Shown here one piece after another: positions 1 through 6,664 of a DNA stretch of 7,271 nt (the first letter of the stretch is position 1; each line of letters starts with the position of its first letter). The notes under the pieces are model-generated. The model had not been told where the DNA came from. It made no database searches and was given only the letters and a program-made list of their open reading frames with translations. The translations under genes were made by a program, and so were the position numbers. The stretch comes from Gammaproteobacteria bacterium (GTDB lineage Bacteria > Pseudomonadota > Gammaproteobacteria > Nitrosococcales > Methylophagaceae): the NCBI GenBank assembly GCA_002400805.1, contig NVRG01000065.1, forward strand, positions 1 to 7,271. The letters run 5' to 3'.

Positions 1-157
1 TGTCACGTTGCTGTTCTAAATGTTGTAATTCAACAAACTGGCCACGACCACTATGTTTGGTATAAATCACGGCTATCGCTGATGCCAACACAGCTAACAC
101 CATAAATAAAACGGGTATATCTATATGGGCATATTCGAATAGTGCAGGCATCTTCAT
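1..157 (-). CDS. ftsL: Cell division protein FtsL, N-terminal 52 codons (cut by window edge)
   Basis: FtsL is a small single-pass inner-membrane protein of the divisome that forms a complex with FtsB and FtsQ and helps activate septal peptidoglycan synthesis. The reading frame runs leftward from ATG at 157 and leaves the window after 52 codons. It has a short cytoplasmic start, one hydrophobic segment at about residues 15-32, then the family-typical sequence IYTKHSGRGQFVELQ (residues 31-45) leading into a Gln/Glu-rich stretch that should begin the periplasmic coiled coil. The ATG overlaps the rsmH stop as ATGA (157-154), so translation is probably coupled. A second in-frame ATG two codons later (151-149) is an alternative start. 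The call rests on the membrane segment, the YTKH-type motif and the position directly after rsmH. The C-terminus is not visible. Confidence 0.93.
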   Translation of the reverse strand, partial: MKMPALFEYAHIDIPVLFMVLAVLASAIAVIYTKHSGRGQFVELQHLEQQRD

Positions 158-1092
158 GCCAGTTTCTCCACAACGCGTAATACCGCGCTACGCGCACGTG
201 GATTAGTTGATAATTCCTGCTCACTGGCTTTAATCGCTTTTCCGATAATTTTTACACGCGGATTAAGTTCGTCAGCCCTGATCGGAAAATCAGGTGGTAA
301 ATCATCTCCTCTAGCTTGATCGCGGAAAAAGCGTTTCACAATTCGGTCTTCCAAAGAATGGAAGCTAATGACCACTAAACGCCCACCAATAGCCAACGCA
401 TCCAATGCCTGTTCCAAAGCAACTTTAAGATCTTCCAATTCATTATTGATATGGATGCGGATAGCTTGAAATGTCCGCGTAGCTGGGTGTTTGTTTCTTT
501 CTCGAGATGGACTTGCTTTATCGACTAGCACCGCTAATTGTCGCGTCGTTAAAATAGGGGATTGCTCACGTGCTTCAACAATAGCGCGAGCAATACGCTT
601 ACCGTATCGTTCTTCACCCAGTGTTTTGATCACCGTGGCAATGTCATCCATGTCAGCCGTGGCTAACCATTCTGCTGCACTGATACCCGAGTCCGGATCC
701 ATGCGCATATCCAAGGGACCATCTTTTTGAAAACTGAAACCACGTTCAGCCACGTCTAATTGTGGTGAAGACACGCCGATATCAAGCAAAATGCCATCCA
801 CTTGACCTTGCCATAAGCGACTACTGACTGCAGTAGTTAAGTCTGCAAACGAACATTGCTCTATTGAAAACCGGCTATCTTGTGAAGCCAAACTTTGTGC
901 TGCTTTAATTGCCGCAGGATCTTTATCAAGGCCTAATAAACGACCGTTATCTGACAACTGAGCTAAAACAGCTCGGGCGTGACCGCCACGGCCAAACGTA
1001 CCATCGATATAAATACCATCCGGTTTAACCGATAAGGCAGCGACTGTTTCATCTAGCAGGACTGGTAGATGTTCTGAAGTGGTATCAGTCAT
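154..1092 (-). CDS. rsmH: 16S rRNA (cytosine1402-N4)-methyltransferase RsmH (MraW)
   Basis: RsmH uses S-adenosylmethionine to methylate N4 of C1402 in 16S rRNA, in the decoding centre. At 312 residues it is full length for the family. Visible motifs in order are HLPVLLDETVAAL (8-20), the SAM-binding loop GTFGRGGH (31-38), the acidic GLDKDP (54-59), DGILLDIGVSSPQLD (99-113), GPLDMRMDP (125-133), the conserved NKHPATRTFQAIRIHINNEL (200-219), and GGRLVVISFHSLEDR (236-250). The ATG at 1092 lies 9 bp after the mraZ stop, preceded only by a weak GAGCGA ribosome site, and the stop overlaps the ftsL start. The gene should therefore be co-transcribed with mraZ from the promoter at 1612-1640. Nothing looks damaged or missing. 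Confidence 0.98.
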   Translation of the reverse strand: MTDTTSEHLPVLLDETVAALSVKPDGIYIDGTFGRGGHARAVLAQLSDNGRLLGLDKDPAAIKAAQSLASQDSRFSIEQCSFADLTTAVSSRLWQGQVDGILLDIGVSSPQLDVAERGFSFQKDGPLDMRMDPDSGISAAEWLATADMDDIATVIKTLGEERYGKRIARAIVEAREQSPILTTRQLAVLVDKASPSRERNKHPATRTFQAIRIHINNELEDLKVALEQALDALAIGGRLVVISFHSLEDRIVKRFFRDQARGDDLPPDFPIRADELNPRVKIIGKAIKASEQELSTNPRARSAVLRVVEKLA

Positions 1093-1101
1093 AAGTTCGC
1101 T

Positions 1102-1554
1102 CTAAATCGACAGGTTTTCAAGTTCAGTGGGCAAAATGCCGTCAAAATCTTCTTCGAGACATGCATCCATCAAACTATTCCAACTATGTTCATCCCATAG
1201 TTCAAATTTGTTGCCTTGGCCAATCATGACCATGCTTTTTTCCAAGCAGGCAAACTCACGTAACTTAGCAGGTAGTAATATTCGGCCATTGCCATCCATT
1301 TCACATTCCGTGGCATAACCGAGTAACATGCGTTTCAAACTGCGTACTTTAGGATTCATGCTTGGCAATGCAGATAGTTTTTGCTCGACCAACTCCCATT
1401 CAGGCATGGGATAAAGTTGCAAGCAGCGATCGACATGATCGATGGTGATCACTAAGCGACCCTCACAACAGACGTCAAGATGCTTACGGAACTTGGCTGG
1501 AATGGCCATCCGTCCTTTAGCATCTAGATTGAACGTTGCAACACCTCGAAACAC
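1102..1554 (-). CDS. mraZ: MraZ, DNA-binding transcriptional regulator of the division and cell-wall operon
   Basis: MraZ is an AbrB/SpoVT-like protein that forms a ring-shaped oligomer. It represses its own operon by binding repeated short boxes at the promoter. The 150-residue product has the expected two tandem copies of the fold, each marked by a DxxGR loop followed by a Pro: D11-R15 in NLDAKGRMAIP and D87-R91 in EMDGNGRILLP. Between them is the family-typical LYPMPEWELVEQKL (47-60) and SMNPKVRSLKRMLLG (65-79). The start is GTG at 1554, chosen because MFRGVATFNLD aligns with other MraZ N-termini and a good AGGGGA ribosome site sits 6 nt upstream. It is the first gene of mraZ-rsmH-ftsL. 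A promoter and phased boxes directly upstream (1578-1640) match the known autoregulation. Confidence 0.98.
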   Translation of the reverse strand: MFRGVATFNLDAKGRMAIPAKFRKHLDVCCEGRLVITIDHVDRCLQLYPMPEWELVEQKLSALPSMNPKVRSLKRMLLGYATECEMDGNGRILLPAKLREFACLEKSMVMIGQGNKFELWDEHSWNSLMDACLEEDFDGILPTELENLSI

Positions 1555-1560
1555 TTGTCA

Positions 1561-1566
1561 TCCCCT
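1561..1566 (-). promoter_or_regulatory. Shine-Dalgarno of mraZ (fixes the GTG start)
   Basis: Read on the minus strand this is AGGGGA, 6 nt before the GTG at 1554. It is a strong match to the anti-Shine-Dalgarno and supports the non-ATG start of mraZ. Confidence 0.8.
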
Positions 1567-1577
1567 AAATCAATGTG

Positions 1578-1613
1578 ATCCACTTTGATCCACTTTTCCC
1601 CACTTAGCGACAC
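1578..1613 (-). promoter_or_regulatory. MraZ operator: GTGG boxes at 10-bp spacing
   Basis: On the minus strand three boxes begin exactly 10 bp apart: GTGGGG (1603-1598), GTGGAT (1593-1588) and GTGGAT (1583-1578). The last two lie in an AAAGTGGAT context. A fourth, degenerate copy, GTGTCG (1613-1608), sits in the same register and overlaps the -10 element. E. coli MraZ binds three TGGGN repeats separated by 5 nt, and mollicute MraZ binds AAAGTGG-type repeats, so this array fits the family in both sequence and spacing. It covers the predicted transcription start (about 1605) and the early leader, where a bound MraZ ring would block initiation. Binding itself is inferred. Confidence 0.88.
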
Positions 1614-1640
1614 TATAGGAGTGCGATCACCCCATGTCAA
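1612..1640 (-). promoter_or_regulatory. Sigma70 promoter of mraZ-rsmH-ftsL
   Basis: On the minus strand there is a perfect -35 TTGACA (1640-1635), a 17-bp spacer (1634-1618) and a -10 TATAGT (1617-1612) that differs from consensus at one base. The start is expected near 1605, giving a leader of about 50 nt before the mraZ GTG. The -10 abuts and partly overlaps the MraZ boxes. Such a near-consensus promoter would be strong if not repressed. Confidence 0.88.
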
Positions 1641-1907
1641 GCAGGGGAATACACAAAATCCTCTTTTGCGCTCAATGACTTAGCTTGCTTTTCACGAGGC
1701 GGGGTTGAATTTAAGATCGCACTTTAAAAGTAGTCTTTTCTTTCAAAAAACTGGCTTCGGAAGTTAAAGTGAATTCTAGCTATTTAATTTGGATTTATTA
1801 AAAACAAGTATCCATTCGGTCAGGAAAAACTTACTGCCAAAATGGTCAAAAAATAAATTAGTCGCGGATTTTGTATTTAACTCGAGAATTTTAAGCTAGA
1901 AATAAAA
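1641..1907. other. AT-rich intergenic gap between rnpB and the mraZ promoter
   Basis: This stretch of about 270 bp has no convincing reading frame, tRNA or strong GC-rich hairpin. On the minus strand it is the rnpB 3' flank, beginning with AATTTTTATTT right after the P1 helix. That T-run could help end rnpB transcription, but no classical terminator stem is next to it apart from P1 itself. Two small inverted repeats are visible. CACTTTAA (1720-1727) pairs with TTAAAGTG (1764-1771). GATCGCACT (1715-1723) is the inverse of AGTGCGATC (1620-1628) in the mraZ promoter spacer. Their function is unknown and they may be chance. Confidence 0.5.
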
Positions 1908-2276
<369 letters not shown>

Positions 2277-2280
2277 GTGC

Positions 2281-2286
2281 ATTTTA
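2281..2286 (-). promoter_or_regulatory. Probable -10 element of rnpB
   Basis: The minus-strand hexamer TAAAAT lies 5-8 bp before the predicted RNA 5' end (2276-2273), the right distance for a -10 box, and sits in the 21-bp gap after the rsmI stop. The matching -35 position falls within the rsmI end and is poor (CAGCAG at 17-bp spacing). Either the promoter is weakly matched at -35 or rnpB also receives read-through from rsmI. Confidence 0.5.
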
Positions 2287-2297
2287 CCTCAGCCGCT

Positions 2298-3146
2298 TTA
2301 TTTCTGCTGAAGTTTCAATGCCATTTCATACGCTTTATTTTTACTTACTTCTAATAATGACGCCGTAATAGCTGCCGCTTTTTTTACTGGCAATTCTTTT
2401 AATAATAAAGCTAAGATGCGATTCACTTCGCTATCACTGGCATCGAGCTGTTGTTTGACACCTTCAACCAAGACAACACATTCTCCTTTTTGCTGATAGT
2501 GATCACTTGAAACCCAAGCCAATAAGTCAATTAACGGCTTAGTCGTAATGGTTTCATGTAACTTAGTTATCTCTCGAGCAAGGCAGACTTGCCGTTGTTC
2601 ACCAAAAATATCGCTCATATCGGTCAACGCGGCCTGTAAACGTCGTGGGCTTTCATAAAATATTAAGGTCCGACTTTCATACGCTAAGTTTTCCAGAGTT
2701 TGTCTACGCGCCCCTTGCTTTGCAGGTAAGAACCCCTCAAAGGAAAAACGATCTGATGGCAAGCCTGATGCCGATAAGGCTGCAATTAAGGCACAACTTC
2801 CAGGTATAGGAACCACATCGATGCCATGTTCACGCACAAAAGTAACCAATCGATAACCCGGATCACTAATTAATGGTGTGCCGGCATCACTGATTAATGC
2901 CACTGATTCACCTTGTTGCAAACGCGCTAATATCGTTTCACAACGTTGTTGTTCATTATGTTCATGCACTGAAATCATCGGTGTACTTATCGAAAAGTGC
3001 TGTAACAAATGACCACTGTGCCGAGTATCTTCAGCGGCAACTATCGCCACTTCTTTTAATACTTCAATTGCACGCGCTGACATATCAGATAAGTTACCAA
3101 TCGGTGTGGCAACGATATACAGGCTAGCAGTTTGTTGTTCAGACAC
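2298..3146 (-). CDS. rsmI: 16S rRNA (cytidine1402-2'-O)-methyltransferase RsmI
   Basis: RsmI 2'-O-methylates C1402 of 16S rRNA, the same nucleotide that RsmH methylates on the base, using S-adenosylmethionine. The 282-residue protein has the tetrapyrrole-methylase fold. In order it shows LYIVATPIGNLSD (9-21), AAEDTRHSGHLL, ALISDAGTPLISDPGYRLV, the PGSCALIAALSASGLPSDRF segment, FYESPRRL and AREITKLHETI. It ends in the short helical domain typical of RsmI (VNRILALLLKELPVKKAAAI onward). The start is GTG at 3146, supported by TAAGGT 7 nt upstream. It diverges from lpoA across 94 bp, and rnpB follows 22 bp after its stop. This neighbourhood is common in gammaproteobacteria. The gene looks intact. 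Confidence 0.97.
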   Translation of the reverse strand: MSEQQTASLYIVATPIGNLSDMSARAIEVLKEVAIVAAEDTRHSGHLLQHFSISTPMISVHEHNEQQRCETILARLQQGESVALISDAGTPLISDPGYRLVTFVREHGIDVVPIPGSCALIAALSASGLPSDRFSFEGFLPAKQGARRQTLENLAYESRTLIFYESPRRLQAALTDMSDIFGEQRQVCLAREITKLHETITTKPLIDLLAWVSSDHYQQKGECVVLVEGVKQQLDASDSEVNRILALLLKELPVKKAAAITASLLEVSKNKAYEMALKLQQK

Positions 3147-3240
3147 GTTATTTACCTTAAAAATAGTAACTGGTTCTGGTCGTAATATACGCGAACAGGT
3201 AAGATGTTGCCTTTAATGTTTTCACATAGATATACAAGCT
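3147..3240. promoter_or_regulatory. Divergent control region between rsmI and lpoA
   Basis: This 94-bp region must hold both starts of transcription. Toward rsmI, the ribosome site TAAGGT is visible (3159-3154, minus), but no clear -35/-10 pair stands out. Toward lpoA, TTGCCT (3207-3212) and TATACA (3231-3236) form a fair sigma70 pair with an 18-bp spacer. That pair would place the RNA start at or next to the lpoA ATG. The palindrome-like CGTAATATACGC (3181-3192) in the middle could serve either direction. All promoter calls here are weak. Confidence 0.4.
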
Positions 3241-5139
3241 ATGACCCGACATATACATCTATTACTGTTTGCTGCACTGATTTTATTGTTAAATGGCTGC
3301 CAACATACTCAACCGACTATTACAAAAGTTGATACTACTGCTGAAACTCAAGCTATGGCAGCAGAGCAATCCGGTGATTATCTAGCCGCAGCTCAGCAAT
3401 ATGCTGATTTAGCCAACGCAGCTTCAGGCGCCCAACAAGCACAATTTTATTTGCGTGCTGCACAAGCCTATTTTCAACTTAATCAGCTAGATCACGTCTC
3501 GGCAACGTTAGCAAATATCAATAAAAGCATGTTAAGTGAAGCTCAACAGCTTGATACTGCCATTCTTGAAGCAGATATCGCATTAACTTTTTCACAAGCA
3601 GAACAAGCTTTAGCAGCTCTAGCCCCTTTTCAATTGAAAGATGCAACGCCCACTCAACAACTAGCCGCATACCAACTGAACATTAACGCTTATGATCAAA
3701 CCGAAAACTGGTTAGAAAAAGCTAATGCACATATCGCGCTGGCAAGCTTATTATCAAATGGCGAAGCCATTGCTGATAATCAACACGCTTTATGGCAAAC
3801 ATTATTGAAACTAACCCCTCAAGCTCTGGAATTATTTAATCCAGGCATTGCGCCAGCAATCGACAGTGGTTGGTTTGCTTTAGCTTATGCCGTGCGTGCT
3901 TATCAAACTAACCCCGACACATTGATCGTCGCCATTGAAGATTGGCAACGTAATTACCCCAATCATCCCGCTGATAGCTCACTCTATCAAGAACTGTTAA
4001 AAACAGGGACGCGACTACCACAACAATTAACCGACATTGCTATCTTATTGCCAGAAACAGGGCCATATGCCACCGCCGCAGACGCCATTAAGCAAGGTAT
4101 TATTGCCGCCCATTTTGATGGTCAAACGTCCACCCGCCTACATTTCTTTGCCGTAGAAACAGATACTCAATCTGGCACGAGCAATGTTTGGCAACAATAC
4201 CAACAAGCTGTTAGCAAGAATGCCAATTTAGTGATTGGTCCTTTAGATAAAATATCGGTACAGGTATTGGCTGACGCTGAAGAATTACCCATCCCAGTCT
4301 TAGCCCTCAACCGTCTTAATGATTGGACACAAAAAGATAACCTATTTCAATTTGGCCTTGCCCCAGAAGATGATGCGATTGCTGCTGCAAACTATGCGCT
4401 CGCTCAAAACTATGAACGTGCTGTTATTCTTGCCCCCACAGGTGGCTGGGGAAATCGGGTGGCCTCAGCATTTAGTGACCAATGGTTAGCGAACGGTGGC
4501 ACGCTGTTAAGTCGATCTCATTATGATGAAAACCAAAGTGACTTCTCAACCGTTATCAAACCATTACTTGACCTAGACGCAAGTAAACAACGCCAACAAA
4601 AATTAAAACAGACCTTAGGTCTATCCATTGAGTTTGAACCTCGACGACGTCAGGATATCGACTTTCTATTTCTGGTTGCCCGTCCTTTAAAAGCGAGACA
4701 GTTAGTGCCCCAGCTTAAATTTCACCGCTCTGGTCAATTACCGGTGATTGCCACCTCTCATGCATACAGCGGTCGAGAAAACAGCCAGCAGGATATCGAC
4801 CTCAATGGACTCATCATCAATGATATTCCCTGGGTATTTGATGACTTAGCCATGGCCGATCCAGCCTATATTGCTTTGCAAAATTCAACACCTCAACACT
4901 TCGATAATTTCATTCGTCTTTATGCACTCGGCGCTGATGCGTATCGTCTGATCCCCAATTTAAATGGTTTGAGTCGTTCTTCAGAGCTTAGTTTTATGGG
5001 GGCAACCGGTAAGTTATCGATTGATGAAATTGGTCACCTCACTCGCGAAACACGTTGGGCGAAATTTAATCGCGGTAAGATCAAAGCTTTACCAGCCAAT
5101 AAAACATTACCATCAAGTCCAGAAAATATTATTCAGTAA
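3241..5139 (+). CDS. lpoA: Outer-membrane lipoprotein LpoA, activator of penicillin-binding protein 1A
   Basis: LpoA is an outer-membrane lipoprotein that reaches through the periplasm to stimulate peptidoglycan synthesis by PBP1A. The product has 632 residues, within the family's usual range. Its N-terminus is a type II signal peptide with a long hydrophobic run and lipobox LNGC (Cys20). Residues about 30-250 are Ala/Gln-rich and helical (TPR-like), for example EQSGDYLAAAQQYADLA. From about residue 262 (IAILLPETGPYATAADAIK) the chain follows the periplasmic-binding-protein-like LppC domain, with VIGPLDKISV, LALNRLND and ILAPTGGWGNRVASAF. The ATG at 3241 is the only sensible start, because an in-frame TAA lies at 3214-3216 with no ATG, GTG or TTG between. 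It has no recognisable Shine-Dalgarno. The stop shares one base with the yraN start (TAATG). Confidence 0.96.
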   Translation: MTRHIHLLLFAALILLLNGCQHTQPTITKVDTTAETQAMAAEQSGDYLAAAQQYADLANAASGAQQAQFYLRAAQAYFQLNQLDHVSATLANINKSMLSEAQQLDTAILEADIALTFSQAEQALAALAPFQLKDATPTQQLAAYQLNINAYDQTENWLEKANAHIALASLLSNGEAIADNQHALWQTLLKLTPQALELFNPGIAPAIDSGWFALAYAVRAYQTNPDTLIVAIEDWQRNYPNHPADSSLYQELLKTGTRLPQQLTDIAILLPETGPYATAADAIKQGIIAAHFDGQTSTRLHFFAVETDTQSGTSNVWQQYQQAVSKNANLVIGPLDKISVQVLADAEELPIPVLALNRLNDWTQKDNLFQFGLAPEDDAIAAANYALAQNYERAVILAPTGGWGNRVASAFSDQWLANGGTLLSRSHYDENQSDFSTVIKPLLDLDASKQRQQKLKQTLGLSIEFEPRRRQDIDFLFLVARPLKARQLVPQLKFHRSGQLPVIATSHAYSGRENSQQDIDLNGLIINDIPWVFDDLAMADPAYIALQNSTPQHFDNFIRLYALGADAYRLIPNLNGLSRSSELSFMGATGKLSIDEIGHLTRETRWAKFNRGKIKALPANKTLPSSPENIIQ

Positions 5140-5498
5140 TGTCATCTAAAGATATCGGGGCTCAAGCAGAAGAACTGGCCTTACAATATCTACAACAGCA
5201 GGGACTTTCTGTTGTTAACCGCAATTACCATTGTCGTCGGGGTGAAATAGATCTGATCATGATTGATACCGATACATTGGTATTTATTGAAGTCCGTTAT
5301 CGAAAATCAGCACTATTTGGCGGCGCACTAGAAAGTGTCAACTATGCAAAACAAAAACGTATCATACATACGGCCCAACACTATCTCCAACAGCAATCAG
5401 CATCACATGATAATTACCGTTTTGATGTTATTGCTATCAGCTCAAATCAATCTAATCCAGAAATAACGTGGATCAAAGATGCATTTCAACTTAATTAA
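5139..5498 (+). CDS. yraN: YraN family protein (UPF0102), putative nuclease-fold protein
   Basis: YraN proteins have a restriction-endonuclease/Holliday-resolvase-like fold, and their substrate is not established. The 119-residue product is the normal size. It carries the family signature: GAQAEELALQYLQQQG (7-22), NYHCRRGEIDLI (29-40) with E36 and D38, and VFIEVRYRKS (48-57) with E51 then R53 and R55. A later AKQKRIIHTAQHYL and RFDVIAI complete the pattern. The acidic residues and E-x-basic motif match the metal-binding nuclease core. The ATG overlaps the lpoA stop by one base (TAATG) and no ribosome site is visible, so it probably depends on re-initiation after lpoA. The lpoA-yraN pairing is conserved in E. 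coli and Pseudomonas. Confidence 0.95.
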   Translation: MSSKDIGAQAEELALQYLQQQGLSVVNRNYHCRRGEIDLIMIDTDTLVFIEVRYRKSALFGGALESVNYAKQKRIIHTAQHYLQQQSASHDNYRFDVIAISSNQSNPEITWIKDAFQLN

Positions 5499-5559
5499 AT
5501 GTAGCCAAGTTCATTTTTGCTAGCGATAATAGCCGCTTCAACCCTGTCAGGATGTAACA

Positions 5560-6132
5560 ATGCCAAAGTTTAGATTTATTATTCTACTTCTCATTCCATT
5601 CACCTTTTTGCAAGGCTGTGCAACCGCAGTTGTCACAAGTACTGAAGGGGCTGCCATTGTTCCAGACAGACGTACAACTGGTTCCATCATCGATGATCAA
5701 GGTATCGAATTTAAAGCTTCGTATGCTTTATTTAAAAATAAAGCGATCTATGACCAAAGCCATATCAACGTCACTAGCTACAATGGCATTATTTTGATCT
5801 CAGGGGAAACCTTAACCGAAGAGTTAAAACAAAAAATATCGGATGAAGTGAAAGTGATTCCGAAGGTGAGACGTATTCATAATGAACTGACCATCGGTGC
5901 ACCGAGTGCTTTAACTTCTCGTAGCAGTGATACTTGGATCACCTCAAAAATTAAGACAAAGCTCATTACGTCTTCAACGATTGATCCCACCTATGTAAAG
6001 GTTGTAACTGAAAATGGCATCGTATATTTGATGGGTATACTTACACATAAAGAAGCAGAGCAAGTTGTCGATGTTGTCACCAAATCAGCAGGTGTACAAC
6101 GCGTGGTGAAAATCTTTGAATATATAGATTAG
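5560..6132 (+). CDS. dolP: BON-domain outer-membrane lipoprotein, DolP/YraP-like
   Basis: DolP (YraP) is an outer-membrane lipoprotein with two BON domains that maintains envelope integrity. In E. coli it binds anionic phospholipids and gathers at division sites. This 190-residue product has a signal peptide with lipobox LQGC (Cys20), followed by Ala rather than Asp, consistent with sorting to the outer membrane. Two BON domains follow at about 48-117 (INVTSYNGIILISGET then VRRIHNELTIG) and 124-190 (TYVKVVTENGIVYLMGILTH then GVQRVVKIFEYI). ATG at 5560 has AGGA 7 nt upstream. It lies 61 bp after yraN, where E. coli and Pseudomonas have diaA/gmhA. A hairpin follows its stop. The family call is firm; strict orthology to DolP is inferred from size, domains and position. 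Confidence 0.93.
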   Translation: MPKFRFIILLLIPFTFLQGCATAVVTSTEGAAIVPDRRTTGSIIDDQGIEFKASYALFKNKAIYDQSHINVTSYNGIILISGETLTEELKQKISDEVKVIPKVRRIHNELTIGAPSALTSRSSDTWITSKIKTKLITSSTIDPTYVKVVTENGIVYLMGILTHKEAEQVVDVVTKSAGVQRVVKIFEYID

Positions 6133-6137
6133 AATTA

Positions 6138-6170
6138 AACAGCCCTTAATCTATATGATTAAGGGCTGTT
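6138..6170. terminator. Intrinsic-type hairpin between dolP and hemJ, possibly bidirectional
   Basis: A perfect 14-bp inverted repeat, AACAGCCCTTAATC (6138-6151) with GATTAAGGGCTGTT (6157-6170), closes a 5-nt loop. It begins 5 bp after the dolP stop and ends 4 bp before the hemJ stop, so it can serve both convergent genes. The T-tracts are short: TTCACTTT on the plus side and TTTAATTCT on the minus side. Termination efficiency is therefore uncertain, and the hairpin may also protect mRNA 3' ends. Confidence 0.8.
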
Positions 6171-6174
6171 CACT

Positions 6175-6600
6175 TTAAAACGGTTTAACCACCGCCAAAA
6201 TGATCACCGCGATCAATACCACCACCGGCAATTCATTAAACCAGCGATAAAACACATGTGAGTGTTGATTAGCATCATTGCTAAACTGGCGAATTAATCG
6301 ACCACAATAATGGTGGTAGCCAAATAAAAAAATAACCAAGGTTAATTTTAAGTGCAACCAATGCATAGTTGCGATGACATCTAAACTATAAAAGCTCAAT
6401 AACCAGCCACCAAATACCAACGTAGCGATTGCACTTGGAATCATAATGCCTCGATACAATTTCCGCTCCATTAACTTAAATCGTTCATTTCCTGCCTCGT
6501 CTTCACACATAGCGTGATATACAAATAATCGTGGCAAATAAAATAAAGCGGAAAACCAAGTTACGATAAAAATGATATGAAAGGCTTTAACCCATAACAT
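6175..6600 (-). CDS. hemJ: Protoporphyrinogen IX oxidase HemJ
   Basis: HemJ is an inner-membrane enzyme that oxidises protoporphyrinogen IX to protoporphyrin IX, the penultimate step of haem synthesis. It replaces HemG or HemY in many bacteria. The 141-residue protein has four hydrophobic spans (about 6-27, 52-70, 82-100 and 121-140) and the family motifs: KAFHIIFIVTWFSALFYLPR (5-24), MERKLYRGIMIPS (44-56), WLHLKLTLV (81-89) and RWFNELPVVVL near the end. H8 and K85 lie where the family keeps its conserved His and Lys. The ATG at 6600 has GAGGAG 10 nt upstream. It converges on dolP and diverges from the PilZ gene across 64 bp. A weak promoter candidate (minus TTTACA at 6648-6643) has no good -10. 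Confidence 0.94.
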   Translation of the reverse strand: MLWVKAFHIIFIVTWFSALFYLPRLFVYHAMCEDEAGNERFKLMERKLYRGIMIPSAIATLVFGGWLLSFYSLDVIATMHWLHLKLTLVIFLFGYHHYCGRLIRQFSNDANQHSHVFYRWFNELPVVVLIAVIILAVVKPF

Positions 6601-6654
6601 CCTTTATTTTCTCCTCATATATCAATCAATGTTACTATCAGTGTAAACCATTGC

Positions 6655-6658
6655 GGAG
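6655..6658 (+). promoter_or_regulatory. Shine-Dalgarno of the PilZ gene
   Basis: GGAG lies 6 nt before the ATG at 6665 and supports that start. No convincing -35/-10 pair for this gene was found in the 64-bp gap shared with hemJ. Confidence 0.6.
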
Positions 6659-6664
6659 CTTATT

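Noticed and set aside
491..730. Plus-strand 79-codon frame inside rsmH.
   Set aside because: It is antisense to a fully conserved rsmH coding region, with no ribosome site and no protein-like pattern. The same applies to the frames at 1127-1318 (opposite mraZ) and 2897-3127 (opposite rsmI).
1578..1603. DnaA-box cluster or replication origin (GATCCACTTT and TTTTCCCCAC resemble DnaA boxes).
   Set aside because: No 9-mer matches TTATCCACA closely. The 10-bp phasing, GTGG cores and position on the mraZ promoter are explained better by the MraZ operator.
1764..1907. Intrinsic terminator for rnpB.
   Set aside because: T-runs are present, but no GC-rich stem of adequate length precedes any of them. 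The only nearby stem is the long-range P1 helix.
5552..5557. A minimal start-stop ATG-TAA just before the dolP start.
   Set aside because: It overlaps the AGGA ribosome site of dolP and has no ribosome site of its own. Such hexamers are frequent by chance.
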